This document shows, piece by piece, positions 42,201 to 45,830 of a stretch of DNA of 64,000 nt. This DNA comes from Membranipora membranacea. Lineage: Eukaryota > Bryozoa > Gymnolaemata > Cheilostomatida > Membraniporidae. The notes beneath the pieces were generated by a model. It did not search any database and was not told the origin of the DNA. It was given only the letters and a program-made list of their open reading frames with translations. Both the position numbers and the translations under genes were made by a program. How positions within the stretch are numbered: the stretch's first letter is position 1; each line of letters starts with the position of its first letter. The stretch covers positions 15,329,501 through 15,393,500 of the forward strand of contig OU612070.1 in the NCBI GenBank assembly GCA_914767715.1, written 5' to 3'.

Positions 42201-43867
42201 TTACATAAATCTAAGAAATTTGACTATTTGGTTCTTTTGGCCGCTAAAATTCAATAATGCGGTTGTGTGTTGAATTTGTCATAATAATTTGAATGTGAAT
42301 TAAAGCATTTTAATTGGAAGCACACAAACCGATCTTCAACACATGAGTGAGGGTTGGCTGGCCCTCTTACTCTTAATACATTGCTACATTGCATCGATGA
42401 TCAATTTTTTTGATTATGATGTTTGCAGTGTTTTGTTGATGTTTGGTTGTTATTGTTGATGTTTGCAGTCTTTAGTTGTTATTGTCAATGTTGACGTTTG
42501 GTTGTTGATGTTAATGTTGATATTTACAGTGTTTTGTGTTCCATCTGCACACCGGAGTACGAGCTGGAGGAGGTATCGGTGATGAGATTGAGTCTGCTGA
42601 TGGTGATCCGTATGAAGTGGCCAGAATTCTGTTTGATATCACATTCTTCTTCTTTGTTATCGTCATCCTGCTGGCCATCATTCAGGGTATGTATGGATTA
42701 CGAATCACCAGCATTCAGCACTCAGTAGGTCTTATATTTATACCAATGCCGCCTACTGTAGAAATGAGGGGAGGCAATCCCTATTGTACACTAAAGCCAA
42801 AAGCAATAAATATATTCTGGCATTTACTCAGGTTTTACCAATGTTGCCATGTGAAAAATCAAGGGAGCACACCCAATTGAAAGATTGATAGACCAGGAAG
42901 TTAGTTCTGAACTCCCTGATAATTTCTACTTATGCAAACTTAATGCAAACATAGAATATTGAACAATAGTCCAATAACAAATGAGTCAGCACAGTTTCAG
43001 ACTTTCTACGATTCATTGGTATTTCGGGGTGTTTTGAACAAAGATGCTAAATTAAACTTGGTTTCATTGGAGGCTTGAGTTCTGTGGGTCCCTGAGACCT
43101 GAACCCAGGTCGATTCATGTCAGCCCGGCCAGCCCCTTCTCAAAGACAAGACAATAACATATATGAGAATCCCTCATTGTGTGATGTTTCAGGTTTGATC
43201 ATTGACGCCTTTGGAGAGTTGAGAAGTCAGTTAGAACAGGTCAAGGAGGATATGGAGTCGAGCTGCTTCATCTGTGGAATCGGTAAAGATTACTTTGATG
43301 AGCAGCCTCATGGCTTCGAGCGCCACGTCATGAAGGAACACAACTTTGCCAACTACATGTAAGTGATATCACTAATTGAGGCAGATCAGGAAGAAAATGG
43401 TTATCGCGGTGCATTTGCAATGTTGTCATCTAGTACTTGGCCATAAGCTTTAACACTTTGAATGGAGAAGGGTTTGTGACCTTGTTTCCAGTGTTCCCTG
43501 CTGATCCTCTTTGCGCTGACAGAAATTTCTTCCTCACTCCCCAATCCCTTTTCACCCTTCACTAGCACAGATCTAGATATCTTGGTGAGTTTGCCTTGTT
43601 TCAATGCCGTATTAACTTTGGAGTTGTCCCCTGTTCTTCTCCTGGTAAAATAAGACTTCTATACATATAGCTGATAATATTATTACAATTTACAACGGAT
43701 GATCTTTTTATTTTTGTAGGTTCTTCTTGATGCATTTGATTAACAAACCAGACACAGAGTACACGGGACAGGAGACCTATGTGTGGGAGATGTATAGTAA
43801 CAGGTGCTGGGACTTCTTCCCTGTCGGTGACTGCTTCAGAAAACAGTATGACTCAATAGAAGAATAG
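72..43867 (+). CDS. RYR: Ryanodine receptor, C-terminal half (partial gene, 50 constitutive exons)
   Basis: This is the intracellular Ca2+-release channel of the ER/SR membrane, a homotetramer gated by Ca2+. Fifty GT-AG exons with compatible phases encode 2,674 residues ending at TAG 43865-43867. In order I see the end of the second RIH region (exons 1-5), two RyR repeats (exons 8-10), the helical solenoid, a calmodulin-binding-like segment (exon 25), the RIH-associated region (exons 31-33), an EF-hand pair (exons 34-35), TM helices (exons 39-43 and 45-48), the filter motif GGGIGDE (exon 48) and a C-terminal CxxC...H zinc-binding fold (exon 49). Residues equivalent to the vertebrate Ca2+ site are kept: E in [12 protein letters not shown] in SMLEGN and T in DTEYTGQ. 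The N-terminal half (MIR, SPRY, first RyR repeats) is outside the window. The exon 34 pair and the short candidate exons are listed separately. Confidence 0.98.
712..927 (+). CDS. RYR: RyR exon 2
   Basis: Phase 0 to 0. It includes [20 protein letters not shown] and LLGRCAP, as in invertebrate RyRs. The acceptor TTGTCAG at 705-711 was chosen because it matches the phase of exon 1; the nearer AG at 753-754 would break the frame. Confidence 0.9.
1747..1876 (+). CDS. RYR: RyR exon 3
   Basis: Encodes [19 protein letters not shown], the conserved RIH-region helix. Acceptor TCTCAG, donor GTATGC; ends in phase 1. Confidence 0.93.
2288..2424 (+). CDS. RYR: RyR exon 4
   Basis: Encodes [19 protein letters not shown] followed by [11 protein letters not shown]. 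Closes the split Gly codon of exon 3 and ends in phase 0 at GTAAGT. Confidence 0.94.
2648..2868 (+). CDS. RYR: RyR exon 5
   Basis: Encodes [20 protein letters not shown] and [15 protein letters not shown], hallmark RyR sequence. Ends in phase 2 at GTAAGC. Confidence 0.95.
3600..3825 (+). CDS. RYR: RyR exon 6
   Basis: Encodes [19 protein letters not shown] and [12 protein letters not shown]; the vertebrate counterpart is LLTNHYERCWKYY. Acceptor GTTTGTAG; ends in phase 0 at GTCAGT. Confidence 0.92.
4176..4409 (+). CDS. RYR: RyR exon 7
   Basis: Encodes [18 protein letters not shown], a variable linker, then [16 protein letters not shown] leading into the third RyR repeat. 78 codons, phase 0 to 0. 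Confidence 0.92.
4899..4988 (+). CDS. RYR: RyR exon 8, start of RyR repeat 3
   Basis: Encodes [20 protein letters not shown], the beginning of a RyR repeat (vertebrate equivalent NWSYGEN...THPML). 30 codons, phase 0 to 0. Confidence 0.92.
5309..5518 (+). CDS. RYR: RyR exon 9, RyR repeat 3 and phospho-loop
   Basis: Encodes [20 protein letters not shown] and then the variable loop that in vertebrate RyRs carries the PKA/CaMKII sites, ending in [13 protein letters not shown]. 70 codons, phase 0 to 0. Confidence 0.93.
5951..6150 (+). CDS. RYR: RyR exon 10, RyR repeat 4
   Basis: Encodes [20 protein letters not shown] and [15 protein letters not shown], the fourth RyR repeat. Ends in phase 2 at GTATGT. 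Confidence 0.95.
6151..7708 (+). other. RyR intron 10
   Basis: A 1.56-kb AT-rich intron. I see no gene, RNA gene or strong repeat in it. Confidence 0.8.
7709..7988 (+). CDS. RYR: RyR exon 11
   Basis: A Ser/Arg/Pro-rich loop ([17 protein letters not shown]) followed by [20 protein letters not shown] and [10 protein letters not shown], as in all RyRs. Ends in phase 0. Confidence 0.94.
8328..8431 (+). CDS. RYR: RyR exon 12
   Basis: Encodes [17 protein letters not shown] and [10 protein letters not shown], matching the vertebrate LPLINQYF...NKEKEM segment. Ends in phase 2. Confidence 0.95.
8628..8738 (+). CDS. RYR: RyR exon 13
   Basis: Encodes [19 protein letters not shown] and CICQAVDAR. Phase 2 to 2. 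Confidence 0.94.
8760..8905 (+). mobile_element. tRNA-derived SINE in RyR intron 13
   Basis: An internal Pol III promoter is visible: an A-box-like TAGCGCAAATG (8786-8796) and a perfect B box GGTTCGATTCC (8822-8832), followed by an A-rich tail with ACTAAA repeats (about 8873-8888). The tRNA cloverleaf does not close cleanly, so this is a SINE or tRNA pseudogene and not a working tRNA gene. Exact ends are uncertain. Confidence 0.65.
9364..9602 (+). CDS. RYR: RyR exon 14
   Basis: Encodes [20 protein letters not shown] and [20 protein letters not shown]. Acceptor TGATTGCAG; ends in phase 1 at GTAGGT. Confidence 0.95.
9603..11329 (+). other. RyR intron 14
   Basis: A 1.7-kb intron. At about 10915-10985 it carries a diverged copy of the GGGGAGC fold-back repeat family; otherwise I recognise nothing. 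Confidence 0.7.
11330..11411 (+). CDS. RYR: RyR exon 15
   Basis: Encodes [20 protein letters not shown], matching the vertebrate DDVQVSCYRTLCSIYSLG. Ends in phase 2 at GTTAGT. Confidence 0.94.
11959..11985 (+). CDS. RYR: Candidate 27-nt cassette exon in RyR
   Basis: Between TTCCTTTGCAG and GTAGTT lie 27 nt that keep phase 2 and would insert nine residues (about EQFTKELLR) between SFVQ and RHRPALGE. Direct joining of the neighbouring exons already matches the vertebrate protein in length, so if real this is an optional insert. The donor is mediocre, so it may be chance. Confidence 0.35.
13025..13176 (+). CDS. RYR: RyR exon 16
   Basis: Encodes [20 protein letters not shown] and LEPKYN, matching [22 protein letters not shown] of vertebrates. 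Ends in phase 1. Confidence 0.95.
13410..13427 (+). CDS. RYR: Candidate 18-nt cassette exon in RyR
   Basis: An 18-nt segment between GAATTCAG and a strong donor GTAAGC. It keeps phase 1 and would add DCSKSS. The polypyrimidine tract is only moderate, so confidence is low. Confidence 0.22.
13525..13660 (+). CDS. RYR: RyR exon 17
   Basis: Encodes [18 protein letters not shown] and [11 protein letters not shown] (vertebrate HVIEITLPMLC). Ends in phase 2. Confidence 0.94.
14018..14184 (+). CDS. RYR: RyR exon 18
   Basis: Encodes [15 protein letters not shown] and [18 protein letters not shown], ending WMNRIA. Ends in phase 1 at GTAAGT. Confidence 0.94.
14538..14716 (+). CDS. RYR: RyR exon 19
   Basis: Encodes [19 protein letters not shown] and an acidic/basic coiled stretch. 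Ends in phase 0 at GTAACA. Confidence 0.92.
15132..15290 (+). CDS. RYR: RyR exon 20
   Basis: Encodes [20 protein letters not shown], matching vertebrate FSVLCRDLYALYPLLIRYV. 53 codons, phase 0 to 0. Confidence 0.96.
15682..15832 (+). CDS. RYR: RyR exon 21
   Basis: Encodes [13 protein letters not shown], then a Ser-rich and Lys-rich loop ([11 protein letters not shown]). The vertebrate counterpart of this loop is the alternative splice site I region. Ends in phase 1. Confidence 0.94.
15833..16991 (+). other. RyR intron 21
   Basis: A 1.16-kb intron in which I recognise no gene or clear repeat. Direct joining of exons 21 and 22 fits the family. Confidence 0.75.
16992..17107 (+). CDS. RYR: RyR exon 22
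   Basis: Encodes [19 protein letters not shown] and QMAKEKMIE (vertebrate LKKMLPIGLN). Ends in phase 0 at GTCAGT. Confidence 0.95.
17537..17554 (+). CDS. RYR: Candidate 18-nt microexon in RyR
   Basis: Lies between a strong acceptor (TATCTTCTCTATAG) and a strong donor (GTAAGC). Phase 0 to 0; would insert LARQEG between exons 22 and 23. Not needed to match other RyRs, so if real it is optional. Confidence 0.4.
18158..18202 (+). CDS. RYR: Candidate 45-nt alternative exon in RyR
   Basis: Fifteen open codons ([15 protein letters not shown]), phase 0 to 0, between TTGTTTCTAG and CAG|GTAACA. It starts with MIE, as exon 22 ends, and would extend the same polar helix. Not required by alignment. Confidence 0.42.
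18336..18415. repeat. Small fold-back repeat
   Basis: Inverted arms of 16 nt, TAGCTTGAGTGCCATA at 18336-18351 and TTTGGCACTCAAGCTA at 18400-18415 (near-perfect), flank a 48-nt centre. MITE-like and intronic. Confidence 0.6.
18934..19015. repeat. Diverged MITE copy (GCCAATGTG family)
   Basis: Has AGCCAATGTGCAGGCTCTGA on the left and CAGTCAGAGCCAATGCATT on the right, a diverged relative of the element at 33003-33080. Confidence 0.5.
19240..19355. repeat. Palindromic minisatellite
   Basis: Repeats variants of ACTAGTTCTGGTACTAG at roughly 30-nt spacing. The first unit (19242-19263) is a perfect 22-bp palindrome. Confidence 0.8.
19641..19700 (+). CDS. RYR: RyR exon 23
   Basis: Twenty codons, [20 protein letters not shown], aligning with the vertebrate DEEVREFLHNN stretch. 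Phase 0 to 0; acceptor GTTTGTAG, donor GTAAAG. Confidence 0.88.
20062..20073 (+). CDS. RYR: Candidate 12-nt microexon in RyR
   Basis: Twelve nt (RFGL), phase 0 to 0, between TATTTTTCCAG and GTATGT. Splice signals are good, but at this length a chance match is likely. Confidence 0.22.
20862..20908. repeat. GAT microsatellite
   Basis: Near-perfect (GAT)n/(ATG)n with two TAT interruptions, in RyR intron 23. Confidence 0.9.
21019..21174 (+). CDS. RYR: RyR exon 24
   Basis: Encodes [18 protein letters not shown] and ending KVLYGLHL, matching LRWQMALYR and VLYYLDQ of vertebrates. 52 codons, phase 0 to 0. Confidence 0.94.
22631..22645 (+). CDS. RYR: Candidate 15-nt microexon in RyR
   Basis: Fifteen nt (DLLFG), phase 0 to 0, between CCCCTTTGTAG and the consensus donor GTAAGT. 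It would insert five residues just before the calmodulin-binding segment. Confidence 0.38.
23919..23942 (+). CDS. RYR: Candidate 24-nt microexon in RyR
   Basis: Eight codons (SEFLYRLE), phase 0 to 0, between CTTTCTACCTTCAG and GTAAGA. The peptide resembles the end of exon 24 (KVLYGLHL), so it could be a small duplicate or alternative to it. Confidence 0.4.
24198..24404 (+). CDS. RYR: RyR exon 25, calmodulin-binding-like segment
   Basis: Encodes [20 protein letters not shown] and [16 protein letters not shown], equivalent to the vertebrate RyR1 CaM site at about 3614-3643. The anchor Trp, the basic run QRKK and the reactive Cys of ACFRM are kept. 69 codons, phase 0 to 0. Confidence 0.97.
24480..24660. 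repeat. TGCATTATG-rich repeat tract
   Basis: About 180 nt of degenerate TGCATTATG/TACATTATG units in RyR intron 25. Confidence 0.85.
24992..25154 (+). CDS. RYR: RyR exon 26
   Basis: An acidic stretch, then [17 protein letters not shown] and DDDLYL (vertebrate PDPLHQLVLHFSRTAL, DEDYLY). Ends in phase 1 at GTAAGT. Confidence 0.94.
25567..25652 (+). CDS. RYR: RyR exon 27
   Basis: Encodes [20 protein letters not shown], matching YADIMAKSC plus the acidic tail of the family. Ends in phase 0. Confidence 0.93.
26201..26221 (+). CDS. RYR: Candidate 21-nt microexon in RyR
   Basis: Seven codons (MHISNIK), phase 0 to 0, between GGTTTACCCCAG and AAG|GTAAAT. Would insert between the acidic tail and EQEMQKQK. 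Confidence 0.28.
26594..26675. repeat. Two-copy tandem repeat (~40 nt)
   Basis: The unit GAGCTTCAGTT...CCATAGACATAATACAT occurs twice in a row with one mismatch. Confidence 0.85.
27338..27436 (+). CDS. RYR: RyR exon 28
   Basis: Encodes [20 protein letters not shown] and [13 protein letters not shown]. 33 codons, phase 0 to 0. Confidence 0.94.
27708..27865 (+). CDS. RYR: RyR exon 29
   Basis: Encodes [20 protein letters not shown] and QEKKDVGFF, matching LGISILNGGNAEVQQKML of vertebrates. Ends in phase 2. Confidence 0.96.
28349..28512 (+). CDS. RYR: RyR exon 30
   Basis: Encodes [19 protein letters not shown] and [12 protein letters not shown]. The short Ser/Asn loop between them corresponds to vertebrate alternative splice site II. 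Ends in phase 1. Confidence 0.96.
28937..29154 (+). CDS. RYR: RyR exon 31, RIH-associated region, Ca2+-site Glu
   Basis: Encodes [20 protein letters not shown] and [18 protein letters not shown]. The Glu of QES is the counterpart of the Ca2+-site residue E3893 of mammalian RyR1. Ends in phase 0. Confidence 0.97.
29565..29660. repeat. ATACA-rich microsatellite
   Basis: Degenerate (ATACA)n with GACATACAATACA variants, ending just before exon 32. Confidence 0.85.
29663..29849 (+). CDS. RYR: RyR exon 32
   Basis: Encodes [19 protein letters not shown] and MLLSMLEG; the Glu here matches E3967 of mammalian RyR1. Donor GTTTGT is non-consensus. Ends in phase 1. Confidence 0.96.
30221..30357 (+). CDS. 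RYR: RyR exon 33
   Basis: Encodes [20 protein letters not shown] and [12 protein letters not shown], directly upstream of the EF-hands. Ends in phase 0. Confidence 0.96.
30759..30838 (+). CDS. RYR: RyR exon 34a, alternative EF-hand 1
   Basis: An 80-nt exon, phase 0 to 2, with EF loop [12 protein letters not shown] (ligands D1, N3, D5, S9, E12 all present). Acceptor TGCTTTCAG; the only frame-keeping donor is the weak GTCTGT. It joins in frame to exon 35 to read IYAREEIDY. Homologous to exon 34b; both together shift the frame, so I infer mutually exclusive use. Confidence 0.85.
30980..31050. repeat. Fold-back repeat between exons 34a and 34b
   Basis: TCCCATAATGCAA (30980-30992) and TTGCATTGTGGGA (31038-31050) form inverted arms around ~45 nt. 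A member of the CCCATAATGCAATTC family also found at 31398, 34767, 35570 and elsewhere. Confidence 0.75.
31199..31278 (+). CDS. RYR: RyR exon 34b, alternative EF-hand 1
   Basis: An 80-nt exon, phase 0 to 2, with EF loop [12 protein letters not shown] (ligands D1, N3, D5, N7, S9, E12). Acceptor TTTAATGCAG, good donor GTAAGA. Identical to 34a at 14 of 27 residues by eye, so a tandem exon duplicate. Joins in frame to exon 35 to read VYTEEEIDY. Confidence 0.87.
31398..31437. repeat. Fold-back repeat after exon 34b
   Basis: A compact hairpin: TCCCATAATGCAATTC (31398-31413) against ATTGCATCATGGGA (31424-31437). Same family as the repeat before exon 34b. Confidence 0.75.
32246..32386. repeat. MITE-like fold-back (CAATATTTTGACAC family)
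   Basis: The left arm includes CAAAGCAATATATGG and GCAATATTTTGACAC; the right arm includes GTGTCAAAATATTGC and CATATTGCTTTTG, their approximate reverse complements. A related half-copy is at 57058-57126. Confidence 0.7.
32503..32664 (+). CDS. RYR: RyR exon 35, EF-hand 2
   Basis: EF loop [12 protein letters not shown] with a full ligand set, then [20 protein letters not shown] and [11 protein letters not shown]. Begins with one base closing the split codon of exon 34a or 34b; ends in phase 2 at GTAAGT. Confidence 0.97.
33003..33080. repeat. MITE with 27-28-nt inverted arms
   Basis: Arms at 33003-33030 and 33054-33080 carry GTTGGCTCTGATTGGTTG and its reverse complement, with about one mismatch outside the core. 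A diverged copy is at 18934-19015. Confidence 0.8.
33340..33496 (+). CDS. RYR: RyR exon 36
   Basis: Encodes [20 protein letters not shown] and QWEKPQIK, near-invariant in RyRs. Ends in phase 0. Confidence 0.97.
33731..33829 (+). CDS. RYR: RyR exon 37
   Basis: Encodes [19 protein letters not shown] and [11 protein letters not shown]. 33 codons, phase 0 to 0. Confidence 0.97.
34363..34466 (+). CDS. RYR: RyR exon 38
   Basis: Begins MQHATSIS (family FEMxxAxxIS) and continues into an Ala-rich stretch before the TM region. Ends in phase 2 at GTAAGT. Confidence 0.9.
35162..35176 (+). CDS. RYR: Candidate 15-nt microexon in RyR
   Basis: Fifteen nt, phase 2 to 2, between a long pyrimidine tract ending TTTGCAG and AAG|GTAATG. 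Would add VLLDA-type residues just before the first auxiliary membrane helix. Confidence 0.38.
35570..35640. repeat. Fold-back repeat (CCCATAATGCAATTC family)
   Basis: ATCCCATGATGCAATTT on the left and AATTGCATTGTGGGA on the right are inverted. Same family as the repeats beside exon 34b; partial copies at 34767-34780 and 47077-47090. Confidence 0.7.
35801..36007 (+). CDS. RYR: RyR exon 39, pre-pore membrane region
   Basis: Contains hydrophobic [17 protein letters not shown] and [15 protein letters not shown], the auxiliary TM helix region before S1. Ends in phase 2 at GTAAGT. Confidence 0.92.
36327..36493 (+). CDS. RYR: RyR exon 40
   Basis: Finishes the hydrophobic helix ([14 protein letters not shown]), then a Pro/Thr-rich disordered cytosolic linker. 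Ends in phase 1. Confidence 0.9.
37116..37285 (+). CDS. RYR: RyR exon 41, low-complexity linker
   Basis: A Ser/Ala/Gly/Glu-rich linker ([20 protein letters not shown]) between the auxiliary helix and S1. Poorly conserved across RyRs but the phases fit. Ends in phase 0. Confidence 0.85.
37349..37487. repeat. Dispersed repeat, copy 1 (TTTGTCCTAATTAA family)
   Basis: Shares GCAGTTCACT, CAAACCTCTGGGGA, TTTGTCCTAATTAA, GTCTGAATTA and CCTTGTCTGA in order with copy 2 at 41249-41422. Confidence 0.85.
37820..38053 (+). CDS. RYR: RyR exon 42, S1 helix
   Basis: Encodes [20 protein letters not shown] and FLLLFYR, the S1 helix (vertebrate [20 protein letters not shown]). 78 codons, phase 0 to 0. Confidence 0.97.
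38395..38592. repeat. AT-rich tract in RyR intron 42
   Basis: About 200 nt almost purely A and T with many TATAATATA motifs, ending just before exon 43. Confidence 0.85.
38618..38821 (+). CDS. RYR: RyR exon 43, luminal acidic loop and S2
   Basis: An acidic S1-S2 loop (about 19 Glu/Asp), then S2 [20 protein letters not shown] and CLK. 68 codons, phase 0 to 0. Confidence 0.95.
39574..39747 (+). CDS. RYR: RyR exon 44
   Basis: Encodes [20 protein letters not shown] and [10 protein letters not shown], near-invariant in RyRs. 58 codons, phase 0 to 0. Confidence 0.97.
40276..40470 (+). CDS. RYR: RyR exon 45, S2-S3 segment
   Basis: Encodes [20 protein letters not shown], with the Trp equivalent to the vertebrate caffeine-site residue in YQIWKFG. 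65 codons, phase 0 to 0. Confidence 0.96.
40497..40597. repeat. MITE-like fold-back (GGGGAGCAATTCC family)
   Basis: Left CAGTTTGCCTG...GGAATTGCTCCCC and right GGGGAGCAATTCC...CAAACTGGATC are inverted arms. Relatives at 3139-3213, 5622-5735, 10915-10985, 46797-46917 and 51027-51140. Confidence 0.8.
41006..41128 (+). CDS. RYR: RyR exon 46, S3-S4
   Basis: Encodes [19 protein letters not shown] and TLGTILQ. 41 codons, phase 0 to 0. The usual VGFKTLRTIL reads [10 protein letters not shown] here. Confidence 0.96.
41249..41422. repeat. Dispersed repeat, copy 2 (TTTGTCCTAATTAA family)
   Basis: Same ordered blocks as 37349-37487, slightly longer. Both lie in RyR introns in the same orientation. Confidence 0.85.
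41970..42131 (+). CDS. RYR: RyR exon 47, S4-S5
   Basis: Encodes [35 protein letters not shown] and an acidic luminal turret. 54 codons, phase 0 to 0. Confidence 0.98.
42530..42686 (+). CDS. RYR: RyR exon 48, selectivity filter and S6
   Basis: Encodes [18 protein letters not shown], the pore loop and filter, then S6 [19 protein letters not shown] with the gating-region AIIQG. Ends in phase 1. Confidence 0.99.
43193..43358 (+). CDS. RYR: RyR exon 49, C-terminal zinc-binding fold
   Basis: Encodes [20 protein letters not shown], then [12 protein letters not shown] and [16 protein letters not shown], the Cys/His zinc site of RyR/IP3R C-tails. Ends in phase 2. Confidence 0.98.
43720..43867 (+). 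CDS. RYR: RyR exon 50, C-terminus
   Basis: Encodes [37 protein letters not shown] and ends SIEE before TAG. The Thr of EYTGQ matches T5001 of mammalian RyR1. Confidence 0.99.
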
Positions 43868-45700
43868 GACGGCTGGTCCTTCGCCCAGAAATAAATACAC
43901 GCATACAAGCTGAATAAGATCTAATGGCCCAACAAGCTTAATAAGACTGCGGAGGTCTGCCTTCGCTCAGAATTGTTAATCACATATATATATATATACA
44001 TGCATACAAGCCTTATAAAATCTAACGGCCTAACAAGCTTGGTAAAACTGTCTTATAAGCTCTTAAATCTTTTTATAGAACATCGGGACACACATACACA
44101 TGTGTGCCAACTTGCTTTTTTTCTTTTAAAATCGCATAAGCAATTGAAATATCTTTGGAAGTTTTTGAGGCAATGGTGTTATAAAAGTTTTTAATTTCAC
44201 TAATGTTACTGAAAATCACGGAGACCTCTAATAGATTGAGTATTATCATCAATATTCAGTGTAATATTATCTGTGCTCGATGCTGTCAAACAGCTTAATA
44301 TAGAACCAAGGAGTTGCCACCCCGCTGCCTTGATAACAGATTAATTTATTATATCGAGATTAGGAAATCAATCTGTGGCCTTTGCCCCCTTTAGTGCATT
44401 TTTGTTCCCAAATTGTTATCATTTAATATACAAATTATCACATAATTTGCTGATGTTTTTGACCTATTTTTTGGCCTTATTTACCCTTTGAAGAGAATGT
44501 TTATTTTTACCCTTGATGATTAATTAATCACAGCAACGATTATAAGAACGAAGATTTCTTAAATATATTATGCATAGATATTAGAAAATTAAATTAGGCT
44601 GTATGTTACTAAGTTTTACCATGAGTTAACCTTGGCATGTTTATCCTGTTACATTTTCATTATAATAAACCATTTACAGAGTATTATGTTATACAACATC
44701 TAGCCCCCAATTATTATAAGGCTGATGTTACGAGGTTCACCTTGTATTTTCAGCACCCAATAAAATCTAATAAATAACACTATTCTTGTTGACAAATGCC
44801 TGTAAGGTGTCACAATTAATCACCATCATCATGTATATCGCTGACAGTTAAAAGCTGCCGCTTGAGTTGATGGAGCTAATAATACCTTTGAGGTGTAACA
44901 CTATGGTATTCAGGTAATCAATAACTTGGACAGGACATCATGTCACTGGTTATTTTTGCACACATTCAATGCCAATCACTCTTCATCGATCTATTACATC
45001 GCAGGTATTTCAAGACATTAATTATTATCATCTATCCGTGTAGGCATAATGTCTTTCAATCACATTAATAGCAGAAGATCATGTAAGACTATATCCTCAC
45101 TGAGCAATTTAGCTTAGCAGCAAGTTCTCTATTTTTTCACTCGGAGCCAATGCATAAACATGTACATTCTTGTGTGCGTTGTTTTCAAAATATTTGCTGT
45201 TATTCGGAGTGGGCAGGGTCTGAAATATGATACCTTTGTTTATTTCTGAAGAGCTTATTTTCATCAAACTCGGGCATTGCGCAATTCAACGTCTTTTGTT
45301 ATAAAAAAACATATTTTCCTGCCTTACCTTCACTCAACTTGGCTAACATCTGAACCTTGCAATATGAATCCACTGAAGCAAATCATAAGCGGGGGGGGGG
45401 GGGGGGGGGATGTTTGATTTATTTGTTAAGATGTACTGAGAATTCTATATTAATGATATGCCGTGGTTTTATTTGTTACAGTCATGTGTGTATCATGTTC
45501 AGTGAGTAGGCGTACTATCCTTGCTCAGGTATTCATATCACGTTATTTATAGTGTAAGAGTCTATCGATAGCTTCCATACTTAATACCTATTCTCCTGAG
45601 ACTTGTTCTAATGACAGGGTTGTGACTCCAGGGTATCTGGTCTAACTGTCGGAAGATATACTCAACCTACAGAGCTTATTCTACTGTCGTCAGCCGCAAC
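43868..45700 (+). other. RyR 3' UTR and intergenic spacer
   Basis: Poly(A) signals AATAAA at 43890-43895 and 44759-44764 could end the RyR mRNA. A diverged ~53-nt duplicate (ATACAAGC...CAACAAGCTT...AAACTG) sits at 43898-43950 and 43997-44052. A run of 18 G is at 45392-45409. No other gene seen. Confidence 0.6.
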
Positions 45701-45830
45701 ATGACCATGTCCGGAGGGAAGCAGACATTGTTTGGAGTTATCGTTATTACATTCTGCGCTATGGTGGTGCAGAAGATGACACAGAAGTATAGCAAGGAGA
45801 CTTGGCTGTCTCATTATGACTATGTGATAG
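45701..45830 (+). CDS. GMC oxidoreductase exon 1
   Basis: Start [20 protein letters not shown], then HYDYVI leading into the FAD motif. Ends in phase 1 at GTAAGT. Confidence 0.88.
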
